The notes: generated by a model not told the origin, from the sequence alone. A stretch of 64,000 nucleotides of DNA from Isoetes taiwanensis (GCA_021234155.1 JAJEKV010000002.1:6643266-6707265), one strand, 5' to 3'; positions 37,084 to 46,832 are shown, counted from the stretch's first letter. Numbers and translations are program-made.

Positions 37084-38658
37084 ATGTTCGCTGCCATGCG
37101 CTCCATGCATCGGGAGGCTCTCATGGACGGTGTTCAGCGTCCTGGAGGCTTAGATGCTGTTCAAAGAGACCTTCAAGCTGCCACTACCCATGTTCAAACC
37201 CTGGAAGCCCAACTTCAAGAAAAGCACATGGCTCTATTACAGGCCCGTATAGATCTCACCAGTGCTCAGGATCAGACCCGCCTACATACAGATCAGCAGG
37301 CGCAGCTCCAAACTGAAATTCAGGACTTATTGGAACAGAACAAGTCCAAAGATACCCTTCTGAGTGACAAGGAGAAACACATTGCTAAGCTAGACACCTT
37401 GTACTCAGAGCTTTGTGACAATTACAGCACTCAAGTTCAAAATCTCACTGAGCGTGAAGCTCGACTCACCTCCCTTGAAGCTCAGCTTTCCACGCTCACC
37501 AATCAGTTAACGTCCCTCCAGACTCAGCTTTTGGAGGCTCAGAAACAAAAGGTCATCGATGACGCGGAGATTGCCACGCTTCGCCTCCATACTCCGGGGC
37601 AATCCTCTTCACATGCCACGCTTCCTGGTAAACGGGTCCGTGATCAGTCCCGTCTTTTGTTAGAAAAAGAGCATCGGATCCGTGACCTTGAACATCAGCT
37701 CCAGCAAGCAGTTCAATCTGCTGAGGAGGCCCAAACCAAACAGGAGGGATATCTTGACATTGCCACCAACATCCCGGTGGACTTCTCTACTCCTTCCAGC
37801 TATCTTGACTATGTGGTGGCCCGACGGCACCTCTTTCTTTTGAAATGGTATGCGGCCAATGGCAATGTTCATCAACAGCCACTCAAAAGTATGGACTTCC
37901 TTCGGATCTGGCCGGATCTTTCTATAGAAGACAAGGGTTTATTTTGTGCACTCTTAGTCTTTGATCAGCTCACGGTTGAAGATCCTGAATTAGTCATCTT
38001 CCGAGTTGTTCAGCCCATGGCTTATGTCTTTCATGACTTCTACCTGGCGGATCTCCAGGATAAATTCCGGGATGAGGCCCATCGTGTTTTTCAAGGCAAC
38101 TCAAATGCTGCTTGGTTGTTATCACCAACCAACAAATATTTCCAGGATCCTGCTCAGTCTCAGACTTTTGAACAAGAGTACATGCCTGAATTGGCTCAGC
38201 ACTTACCTCTGTGGCAGGTTGAAACGTTGGAACAGGTAAACAAAAATCTGGCGCACCCTGATGATCTTGAGTTTGCTCAGATTTATATGCAGCACTTGGG
38301 AGGCTACAATCAACTCCGTGGCCTTCTGGAAAGCAAGACCATTCCCACGGGTTGGGTCAATCCTCCTGTCTATCAATTACTCTCTACTTCAGAATGGGAC
38401 CATTGGTGTCGTGCTCTTGATCAAAATCTTGTTCAAACATTCAGGGACATGGCTCTGCAACCCACGCACACGGGCATGATTCCCTCTCCATATGCTTCCT
38501 TAGGAGCCCCTCCCTCCCATACGGTTCCTTTCTTCGATTGGCGTCTTCCCTTTTGGGCCGAAGGTCATGGATGGCCACGCTGGGTCGACTCGCCTCGGAT
38601 CTCCACCGGATCTCAGTGGTGGGATCCCGATTTGTCGAGCGCTCAATTGGGAGGATAA
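37084..38658 (+). CDS. Gypsy accessory ORF: 524-residue coiled-coil protein
   Basis: This uninterrupted frame lies between integrase and the 3' LTR, in the envelope-like position. Residues about 20-235 are a long predicted coiled coil rich in Q, L, E and K, such as TLEAQLQEKHMALLQARID and QLSTLTNQLTSLQTQLLE. Residues 235-524 look globular, with DYVVARRHLFLLKWYA, LRIWPDLSIEDKGLF and a tryptophan-rich end. No signal peptide or transmembrane segment is apparent, so a true envelope is unlikely. The codon pattern is rich in CAG/CTG, unlike the broken pol upstream. The real start may lie upstream (36176). Function unknown; extra ORFs at this position occur in several plant Gypsy lineages. Confidence 0.75.
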   Translation: MFAAMRSMHREALMDGVQRPGGLDAVQRDLQAATTHVQTLEAQLQEKHMALLQARIDLTSAQDQTRLHTDQQAQLQTEIQDLLEQNKSKDTLLSDKEKHIAKLDTLYSELCDNYSTQVQNLTEREARLTSLEAQLSTLTNQLTSLQTQLLEAQKQKVIDDAEIATLRLHTPGQSSSHATLPGKRVRDQSRLLLEKEHRIRDLEHQLQQAVQSAEEAQTKQEGYLDIATNIPVDFSTPSSYLDYVVARRHLFLLKWYAANGNVHQQPLKSMDFLRIWPDLSIEDKGLFCALLVFDQLTVEDPELVIFRVVQPMAYVFHDFYLADLQDKFRDEAHRVFQGNSNAAWLLSPTNKYFQDPAQSQTFEQEYMPELAQHLPLWQVETLEQVNKNLAHPDDLEFAQIYMQHLGGYNQLRGLLESKTIPTGWVNPPVYQLLSTSEWDHWCRALDQNLVQTFRDMALQPTHTGMIPSPYASLGAPPSHTVPFFDWRLPFWAEGHGWPRWVDSPRISTGSQWWDPDLSSAQLGG

Positions 38659-39174
38659 TGCCACTTTGGACACTACTGAAAATTGGATTTACATCGGTAA
38701 TGGCGTGGGTGGCAAAAGCACACCGATGCTCTTCATGGTCTTGACACCTTCTTGCAGAATGCCGCCACCTCACCGAGATCCTTCAAGACACCATCAAGCG
38801 GGGTTTACGTGCTGCTCTCAAATGCATCTGGTCAGCTCTTTAAATAGGCGGCGTCCAATCTTTCTTTACCCAATCCGAATGCCCGTCGGTGCCGCCGGTC
38901 TTCAAACTTGCCTTCTCTCATGGAGTGCCGGTTTGTTCCTTGACTGCCCATCTTGCGCCACAGAAGACATGGTGCGCTCTCACTTCCTCATTGAGGCCCA
39001 TCACGCCCTAGGGCTCAACACCCCGGCGCTCTTCAAACACGCCGGGACCTCATTGCTCATTACCATAATGGGCCCGACCTCATTTCGTGAGGATCACTTT
39101 CCAGGCTTCTTTGGTTTCCCACCTTCGGGAAGCACTTCCTCCTTTCTTGGTGAGGTGTCATTTGGTGGGGGGAG
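38659..39174 (+). other. Gypsy 3' untranslated region with polypurine tract
   Basis: Non-coding stretch between the accessory ORF stop and the 3' LTR. GGTGGGGGGAG at 39164-39174 directly before the LTR is the polypurine tract that primes plus-strand DNA. Confidence 0.7.
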
Positions 39175-39765
39175 TGTTAGTCTGTGCCTCTGGTTCAGGA
39201 CTATTCATGCATATGACGGACCAGGTCAAGCTCAAGGATCCACAGACAGGCATGGGTCAGCCATCAAAGGCTCGTGAAGACCCAGCGGCGGACCCACCTA
39301 GATCAAAGCTGCGTCCGGTCAACAAGAGGCCGCTCGAGACAAGTGATGACCCGTCCGCTTGCCCGTGTCGGCGTCGGCGTGATTCTAGGCATTTCAAGAG
39401 GCACCGCCAACATTCCTGCGTCGGGCCTCCTTCCGGGAGTCGGCACGAGATCGGTCAGGAGTGTCTATATTGGGCCAGAGGCCATTGTACTATATATATG
39501 AGTAGAGCTAGCATATGATGGCTAGATGAGTTTTGAGTCTTGTCTCTTTTCAGTCTTCTCTCAATTGCGAGAGCTCATGTATGTTCATCATTGATATCAA
39601 GGAAGCATATCATTTTCCTCTCATTGTTCTTTTCTGTTCCGTTTTCTTCTTCTTGTTCTTTTCTTGCAAATCCCGCGTGACATAGTCCCCAGGATTCTCC
39701 TGTTAGATCCAAGGGTCCTCACAGAGGGCTGTCTTGCAGGAGTTCCCGAACCCAGACCCCAAACA
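39175..39765 (+). repeat. Gypsy 3' LTR (591 bp)
   Basis: Starts TGTTAGTCTGTGCC and ends CAAACA, followed by the duplication GTCGC (39766-39770). Similar throughout to 28669-29256, with a block of differences centred on CAG/CGG/CTG positions near 39270-39370 and again near 39690-39760. Confidence 0.94.
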
Positions 39766-39770
39766 GTCGC

Positions 39771-39982
39771 CAAAAAGGTCTTGGAAAACTCGAAGAACTT
39801 GCTGGAAAATCCGAATCGCTCTCCCAAAACACTTCCTCCAGGCCAAAAAACAAGAATCTTCTCCAATGCTACAAATGAGATTTTCCACCACCAAATCTCA
39901 GCCAAAGAACGATGGCCAATCCAATTTGGATGCTTCTCCAATAGCTTGCTCTATTCTTCCCTCAAGAAAGCGTCTGATACCA
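39771..39982 (-). other. Copia leader with initiator-tRNA-Met primer-binding site
   Basis: The part of Copia between the Gypsy insert and the upstream LTR. The plus strand GTCTGATACCA at 39972-39982 is the complement of TGGTATCAGAC, the standard Copia primer site for initiator tRNA-Met, directly adjacent to the LTR. Confidence 0.88.
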
Positions 39983-40330
39983 TGATAGAACTAGTGCAAA
40001 ACCAGCACAAACCCGCAAGATCGACTCAAGAGATAGAATAGAAGACAAGAACAAATCTATTGAGAAAAACAATAGGAAATACAATCTCTACTTCTGAGCA
40101 TTGCATAGTACATAACATACAATCAATATATACAACCGGTGAGACTAAGAATAGTAGTCTACCATTTAACCACCGCCCACTAATTACGGCACTGATTTAG
40201 GGTCGGTGCTCAGTGCTGACAAAGTGCTGCCTTCTGTACATTTTAGCACCTTCTCAGCACCTGTGTGCTAAGTGCTGAACCACTGCTGTTTCAGCACATT
40301 ACGCTTAGTCAGCATATTTATATTCCAACA
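39983..40330 (-). repeat. Copia LTR, 5' in element orientation
   Basis: 348 bp, partner of 23982-24333. Outer target duplication TAAAA at 40331-40335. It retains CTG/CAG trinucleotides that are changed in the partner. Confidence 0.93.
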
Positions 40331-40335
40331 TAAAA

Positions 40336-40931
40336 AATCCCCTGTTTTGGCAGTATAAAAGGCCGATGTTTTTGCTGCAAAGAATACCTTTGACATGCTC
40401 AGTTTTTTGCTTTAAATCCCCCGAGTAAATCTCTTGGAACAAAAGCCTTAACCTTCAAGAAAGACCCTTAACCTTCAAAGATTTGGCAGCTCTGATACAG
40501 GTCTTCGGCTTCAAATCCGGCAGATCTTTAAGCAACAGATGCTTTAAGCTTCAAAGATCCATAAAAATCTTCCAGATAAGAGCAAGCCTCTGTACAAAAT
40601 CTGCCATAATAAACTCATCTTCTACAAAGCTCATCCTGAAGGCTGATTCCTTCGCTATTGCCCACCTCCATCTGTTTTGTTGGGGAATAGAAGCTAGGCA
40701 ATTTTTTTTTTCCGTCTTTTCTGCTCAGACCCAATTTTTGAACAACGTTTCTCACCATTTTATGGCTTGCTGGGCGATATCTCCTCATTATATGCTTCAT
40801 TATATGCTCTGCCCTTAACAGAAGCTTGAAGGCAGGGGATTGATAGCCATAGCCAGATTTTTCTAACATATTCATCTCCCTATTTTAAAGAGGCAAAATG
40901 GAGATTCAAAAATGGTAAAAGCATACTGACA
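40336..40931. other. No recognised gene
   Basis: Right-hand interior of the putative inverted-repeat unit, between Copia and the 246-bp repeat. The ORF at 40483-40818 has no recognisable relation. Confidence 0.4.
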
Positions 40932-41178
40932 TGTGGATCCCGGGTTGGGGGATACCACCATGTAATCTCACGCTCCAGTATCACCAAGTTGGGGATCCTG
41001 GATGTTGGGATTTGCATGTAGGGATCCTGGTGGACGATATCCCAAGTGGTATCCCGGATATTAGTATGGCAGAACGGGATGAAGAAAACGGGCTCCGTAG
41101 GGGACAGGCGAGGGATCCCGGAGGGCAACCTTTTTTGCTCCGGGATATACCAATCCACATGGTATAATTATCTTGACC
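40932..41178 (-). repeat. 246-bp repeat, right copy of an inverted pair
   Basis: Reverse complement of 22779-23024 along its full length with scattered differences, ending GGTATAATTATCTTGACC. Outer flanks of the two copies do not match. Confidence 0.85.
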
Positions 41179-41265
41179 TAAAAATTTATGGATACGCCTT
41201 GGCCTTCGGATGCCATGATTTTCAGCCATCCAAATTAGGGCTGGATCCACGACATTAAAATAGGA
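41179..41265 (-). mobile_element. 5' terminus of a further Helitron (minus strand)
   Basis: Read on the minus strand from 41265: TCCTATTTTAATG, then ATTTGGATGG. It resembles the 5' ends at 8145 (TCCTATATTATA), about 46832 (TCTTATATTATAATG) and 44970. It directly abuts the 3' CTAG of the next Helitron at 41266. Its own 3' end, at lower coordinates, was not found. Confidence 0.55.
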
Positions 41266-42269
41266 CTAGTAACGTTGCCCAGTGTTGCTGGGCATAAATT
41301 GAAGAACTGGTGTGGACGAAAACCTATCCAGCACAAACTCTTTGTCAAATCTAATATAATAGAAAAATGCCTACCATTGGTGGGCCCTCTATATGATTAT
41401 GCATCATGAGTATACAATCAAGAGTGGGGTATTAATGTGTTGATATAGCATGTAAAATTTTTGAGACAAAATGTCACTACATAGAAACCTCTTGTCCCGT
41501 TAGGACCGAGGAAACGTCTTGCTCTCATTTATTTTGTCTTATATATTGGTGGTTTATGCCAATGCCATACGCTTTTCATATTTGATATGCTACAATAGAA
41601 TATAATGTGTTTGCAGGGATCTGCGAATATGGCATTGAAAATAAAAAAGTTAAAAATAATTTGTTATCTTGCCAACACCCCACTCTACAAAGGCATTTGT
41701 TGTCAAATATATATTTGTTACCAGAGTAATACGACAATATGTCAAAACGATATCCAAAGCCTAGCATGTTGCATTCACTTGGAGGCATATCTACAAAAAT
41801 TCGCTTTGGTTACATTCAAAGAAATTTGCTTTATCTAAAGTGTGTTGGACACCTGTAGCTTTGGCGAAGGGATCGGGCTTGCACTGCAACAGTACTCATG
41901 CAATTTTCATGTTTTTGAATCTTATTTTATGTTTCTTGCAAGACAAAATTTCGAGAGCAACTTGGAAATTTAGCAAGTATATCCTATGGCAGAGGAGTCG
42001 CTTAACCATAGCTTTTAAATAAACACCCTTCATACGAATAAAATTCCATTCTTAAGAAGCAAAAGATAAATTCCAAATAAAACATTGTCCCAAAAAAAGT
42101 GTTTATCCAATAAACCAACACAACCTAATCTCACGGATGTCCTATATAGCTATTGTCCAACTACTCTTTTTTTCACAGTCCAAACAACTTCATACTGGCA
42201 AGAAAAAATAATTTATACTCCAAAAATATGGCACCAAGTTACCATTCCATTGCGCTTTAGTACTTAGCA

Positions 42270-42860
42270 AATTAATCCTTCCAAAGGAAAGCATACCATC
42301 TTGAAATTACTTAGATTGCAGAGTGGCCCAGAAAATTTGTTATATGTCAAAGTCCTCTGTATAGGTGAATGTCTGAAAATATTGGGATTTGGTCTGTTGA
42401 GTTCATTACAAGGGATATTTAAATAATGAAAGTGCAAATTCGTTATCTCCACTGGTATTTTCTCGTTAATACATTTTGGCTGAGATCCAATAATTCAATA
42501 ACCATATGTGCTTGAGCATAGCTAAACTCGGAATACTGCCTGTCAATGATTTTGGCCAAGGTCCAACAGCTAAATATGTGAGATGTTACCAACAATGCTA
42601 GGAATATTACCACTGAACCTATTATTGGACAGAAGCAACTCTAGCAGACCAATTTGAACAGGTATATTACTGAGGTCTAGAGTTTGTAAAGCAGGACAGC
42701 TAGCGAAAAATCCATTTGGAAGTTTACACTTGTCAAGTAGTTGTTACCCAGATCCAATTCCTACAGATGCTAGCAATTAGTAAATTTCCCGCAGATGCTA
42801 GCAGTTAGTAAATTAAGCCTCCCGGAGGAAAGCATACCATTTTGAAAATGAGTTACATAG
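42270..42860 (-). pseudogene. Leucine-rich-repeat protein fragment
   Basis: Minus-strand reading near 42690-42590 gives IGLLELLLSNNRFSGNIPS, the plant extracellular LRR consensus (LxxLxLSxNxFSGxIP). Near 42460-42350 another reading gives KIPVEITNLHFHYLNI. Such repeats form the ectodomain of receptor-like kinases and proteins. Frames are broken and no kinase or membrane segment is present. A direct duplication of AGATGCTAGCA(A/G)TTAGTAAA lies near 42765-42815. Confidence 0.7.
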
Positions 42861-43239
42861 GTGGGAAAGAGCTTGAAATGTCTTTGGGGCCTAGGTTATC
42901 CACGCAAACGATTGAAGAGGAAAATAAAAACTTTGGTTGGCATTATAACATTGACCTTGTGGCCTTTGACATGGAAGAGCTGAAATGTACCTGGAAGAGC
43001 TGAAATGTACCTTGATGTTGTGTCTTTGACATGAGAGATCTAAAATGTGTCTTTGTTTCTTATTCTTCAGCTGCGCCATAACAGTGCAACATCCTCTATC
43101 CTCTGATTCAACTTCAAAGAACATAGTTCAAATCAGAAATGCTTCTCCATTTTGTTCTCTATTTTACAGTGACCTATGAAACTAATCCATGCCTTAACAT
43201 CAATTAAAAATGGCACATTGTTTATCAAGTCCTCAGCCT

Positions 43240-44560
43240 CATCAACGTTATGCTTCTGATGTTTTCACCCCATCATGTGCATTACTTGATACAAAGTAGT
43301 GATGGCCCTCCTTTAATCTGCTTGCATAACCACACACAGACAGAATGCTAGAAAATGTGATTCTGTCTGGCTTCAGTCCTTTTGATTGCATTGTTAAAAG
43401 AGTTGCATTGCCTGTGTAGCATCACCATGATGTGCATATGCTGCCACAATATCATTCCAAGAGACATCATCTAAATGACAGATATTTAATAAATGCTATC
43501 TAGGTGCAGTTGCCTCATAAACATCAGATTCAAGGCCACACGATTGGTGCCATCATGAAATGTCTTATCCTCTGAAAAAGAGGCAGAATCTGCATGCTAA
43601 CAAAGGTAATTTTATTTGGCCTTCCCCAATGCTCATTCATGCTGCCTTGAAATTCAATGTTTATCACTTGGATAATGAATCTACATGAATTGAGAGCATT
43701 CAGAAAAATTTAAATAGTAAGCTCACAGAATTTTAGATTTGACATACTAATGTACACACTCCCATGCCAGGTTCTAAATTCTCATAGATTTTACATGCAC
43801 TCAGAAGCTCTCTTCAGCCAACAGGATTAGGCTACTGCAGAGTAATTTGGAGCAATTCATGGGCCTCATTGAAACATCCTGAAACATCCTGCTCTCATGC
43901 AGATTGGATCTGGAGATCTGGAAACAATCTATACAACTTACACATAGATTGGAAATAGTGATAACCTTCTGTACTAAATCTGTGTTGCAGCATGGATTGA
44001 GTACACTAATAAAGATGGATGTATGTGGCTGTATACCCTCCCTTTGCATATTCTTAAAACACCCCAAAGCAATAAAGTCCTTGCCATGCTGCGCATATCC
44101 ATCAATTACTGCAATCCATATTACCACAGCTCTATTGTATAGTGCTCTAAAGGCTGCATATGCATAAATTAAGTTCCCAATTTACACATCAACATTTGTA
44201 TTCCCTAGAGCCATGTCAAATTGAATATCTTCCTTGATGATCTATAAGAGCTGTACTTCCACATGCTTTCAAAATACTCAGATATGTAACCTTGTTAAAC
44301 TTTATCCCCCTGATTTTGCATATATGTGAAGCAGTTTAGTGCCATTAACCCTTTACATTTCGGTTTATCAAATTGTCAAAGAACTTGCGTGCTTCATCCA
44401 GGCTCCCTATAACAATTTCAGATTGAAGCCCACCTGCAACTATTTTCTCATGAATGCACCTGCAGTGCTCTATACTGTCTCTATTGATGCATGCTTTCAT
44501 CATGTTCAGGAAAATAAAATTTGTTTGGTCCTATTTAGTAAAAAATGGATAAACAACTTT
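43240..44560 (-). pseudogene. Pentatricopeptide-repeat (PPR) protein fragment
   Basis: Minus-strand pieces match PPR motifs. Near 44520-44380: MMKACINRDSIEHCRCIHEK. At 44127-43930: MVIWIAVIDGYAQHGKDFIA followed by MQREGIQPHTSIFISVLN. Near 43475-43410: DDVSWNDIVAAYAHHGDATQ. These are the repeated ~35-residue helical hairpins of plant organelle RNA-binding proteins, of the long/short type. Several stops and frameshifts make it non-functional. It lies wholly inside a Helitron, so capture is the likely origin. Confidence 0.8.
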
Positions 44561-44970
44561 GTCGGATGACATGTTTTAAGAAATAGGTGCCGGGTCAATC
44601 ATTTTCTTGGATAGTATCCAGAGCAGGAAAAGAAATACAAATATCAGAATAGTTTGAGCTCCGAGCAAGAAAATCCTGATAGCATTTTTGCCCATGCTTG
44701 GCCTTCTGAAACTGCCATAGCTACCAAGGTACCACAACTGAAAGGTTTGCCTATTTTTCCATAATTCGGCCAAGGTCTGGATTCTTCAGTTTGTCGCGAC
44801 AGTTGAATAGCAGCTTCCACTTAACCGAGCAACTCTTGCAACTCTTGCCGTAAAGAAGAAACCCTAAAGAAAAATAAGTTGGGATGAAAGGTCAAGATGA
44901 TGACACGTCACCTGAATAATCCAAACCATCCAATTTAGGGCGTGATCCATTACATATCATTATAATATAA

Positions 44971-46832
44971 CTAGTAATGGTGCCCAGCAACGCTGGGCAT
45001 AAGTTGAGAGCCTGTAAATGCTTTGGGATGCAGTGAGAAAAGCCCTATCCCTTTCCCTTTCCCTTTTGCTCTATCCCGCATTTCATTTTTTCTTATTTTC
45101 TCTACTTTTTTTTTCTTTTCCTTTTTTTTCTCGTCTTTCTCACATGTTTCCTTGTTTTCCCATCCCTTTCCTTCCCCTTCCCCTGTTCCCCGATAAACTT
45201 TTTTTCCCTTCCTTTTGCTCCTTTCTCCACCTTTTCCCTCTTTTTTTTTTTTTTGCCCTTTTCCCTTCCCTTCCCCTTTCTTTTTTTTTTATGCCTTCTT
45301 TTCCCCACCCTTTTTTCCATGTCTTCCCTTTTTTCTCAACCTTTTACTCTTTCGCCCTTTTCCACGCCTATTTTCCCTTCTTTTCCTCCTTTTCCCCTCT
45401 TTTCCTTTTTTTTTGTGTGCCCTTTTCCCTTCCATTTTTCTTTTCCCCCTCCCGTTTTCCATGCCCTTTTTACCTTCCCTTTTTCCATCTCCTCACCCTT
45501 TCCCTTTTCCATGTTCCATTTTTCTCTTCCTCTTTTCCATTTTCCTAATTTTCTTTTTCCCGTGCCTCTCTCTCTTTCCCCCCTTTTCCATTCTTTTTTT
45601 TTTCTTTTCTATTTCCCTTTTCCCATGCCTTTTTTTTCCCACCCTTTTTTCTTTCTATTTTTCCTGTGGCTTCCTTTTCCTCCTTTTCCCCACCCTTTTC
45701 CCTCTTTTCAATTTTCCCTTCTTTCAACCCTTTTTCTTTTCTCTTTTCCTTTCCTCATGTCCGTTTTCCCTTTCCCTCCCCTCCATCACTCCCCTGCTTC
45801 CCTTTCCCTTTCCATTTTTTCCCGTTTCCTTTTCTTGATGGATTTTTTTCTTTCCGTTTTCCTCCTTTGCCGATCCTTTTTTTCCTTTTCCTTTTTCCTT
45901 TTTCCATGTCTTTTGCACATTTGATTTATTCTCTTATTTCCTATACCAATTTTTCCTCTTTTCCCCCCACCCTTTCTCTCTTTGCCCCTTTTCTTTTCTT
46001 TTTTTTTTTTTTCCCTTTCTTCACCATTTTCCTCTTCCCTTTTCTCTCATGCCCTTCCCCCTTCCTTTTTTCGTTTCCCTTTTTTTTTCCTTGTGACCTT
46101 TACCTAGGTTCCCTTTCCCCTTTTCCCTTTCCTTAAGATTTTTCTTCTTACTTTTTCCCTTTTTTTCTATGCCCCTTTTCTTTTCCCCTCTCCCCATCCT
46201 TTTCTTGTTCCCCTTGTCCCTTCCTTTTCCTCATTTTTCCAACCTTTCACTCTTTCCCTTTTCTTGATGCGTTTTTCCTTCCCTTTCCCTCTCTTTTTTT
46301 TTTTTTCCCTTTTCCTATGCCATTTGTCCCTTTCTTTTTTCCTCTTTCCTCAACGCTTCTTTTTTCCCCTTTTCCCATGCTCCTTCTTTTTTTCCCATGC
46401 TTTTTTTTTCTCCTCCCCTTTTCCATGCTTTTTTCCTCCTTCATTTTCTCCTTTTTTTCAACCTTTTCCTCTTTCCTTTTTTTTTTTTTTCATGCCCTTT
46501 CCATTTACCTTTTCCACTTTATCTCTTCCTCCTTCCCCGTGCCCTTTTCCTGTGTTCCCTTTCCTTTTTTCGTTTTCCATGCCTTTTTCTTTCTCTTATC
46601 CCCACCCTTTTCCCTTTTCCTTTTTTACCCTTTTCCTTTTCCCCATGCCTTTTTGCACTTCACATTCTCTCTCCCACTTCCCTTTTCCTTTTCCCCTTTT
46701 CATTTACCCTTTCCCTTTCCCATGACCAATCACAGTTGTTGGGTCGTGCAATAAATCTAGTGGTATGGATGCATCCAGATGATCTCGGCCATTCAAATTA
46801 TTTTCACGGTAAGATAACATTATAATATAAGA
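44971..46832 (-). mobile_element. Helitron filled by a polypyrimidine tract (about 1.86 kb)
   Basis: The minus-strand 3' end is at 44971: CTAG complement 44971-44974 and hairpin TGCCCAGC/GCTGGGCA (44981-44999). The 5' end is about 46832, where the minus strand reads TCTTATATTATAATG; nearby ATAAGAT repeats make the exact base uncertain. It is inserted at the 5' end of the neighbouring Helitron. Almost all of its interior is the pyrimidine tract at 45035-46730. Confidence 0.72.
45035..46730 (+). repeat. 1.7-kb polypyrimidine (CT) tract
   Basis: Almost uninterrupted C and T on the plus strand, with purines mostly confined to recurring CCATGCC/CCATGTC words every few dozen bases. All long ORFs here encode only S, F, P and L (or K, E, G and R on the other strand) and are not genes. 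Such mirror-rich homopyrimidine DNA can adopt triplex (H-DNA) structures. Confidence 0.97.

Larger units (their letters stand above)
28669..39765 (+). mobile_element. Ty3/Gypsy retrotransposon nested in the Copia element (11.1 kb)
   Basis: LTRs at 28669-29256 and 39175-39765 begin TGTTAGTC and end CAAACA, flanked by the 5-bp duplication GTCGC. Internal order is gag with zinc knuckle, aspartic protease, reverse transcriptase, RNase H, integrase with a GPY motif, then an extra ORF. Integrase after RNase H marks Ty3/Gypsy. The length, the tRNA-Asp-like primer site and the extra 3' ORF recall the non-chromovirus Athila/Tat group; that placement is inference. The pol frames are broken repeatedly. 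Confidence 0.94.
23982..40330 (-). mobile_element. Ty1/Copia retrotransposon, interrupted by a Gypsy element
   Basis: Two direct repeats (23982-24333 and 39983-40330) begin TGATAGAACTAG and end TATTCCAACA. They are flanked by TAAAA on both outer sides (23977-23981 and 40331-40335). The coding order read on the minus strand is gag, integrase, reverse transcriptase, RNase H, which is the Copia order. A primer-binding site for initiator tRNA-Met lies just inside the upstream LTR and a polypurine tract just before the downstream LTR. Without the Gypsy insert the element is about 5.2 kb, normal for Copia. Frame breaks make it defective. Confidence 0.93.
41266..44970 (-). mobile_element. Helitron carrying LRR and PPR gene fragments (3.7 kb)
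   Basis: The minus-strand 3' end is at 41266: complement of CTAG (41266-41269) next to hairpin TGCCCAG/CTGGGCA (41276-41294). The 5' end is placed at 44970, where the minus strand reads TTATATTATAATG and then AAATTGGATGG; the expected TC start is altered there. It holds two unrelated host-gene fragments, both antisense to the window: an LRR protein piece (42.3-42.9 kb) and a PPR protein piece (43.2-44.6 kb). No Rep/helicase is seen, so it is non-autonomous. Confidence 0.75.

Noticed and set aside
37084-38658. Retroviral-type envelope gene
   Set aside because: Position fits, but no signal peptide, fusion peptide or membrane anchor is visible; a coiled-coil accessory protein is the more cautious call.
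45018-46825. Long ORFs (up to 223 residues) in the pyrimidine tract, both strands
   Set aside because: They encode only the residues forced by C/T or G/A codons (S, F, P, L or K, E, G, R). Open because the tract lacks stop codons, not because it is coding.
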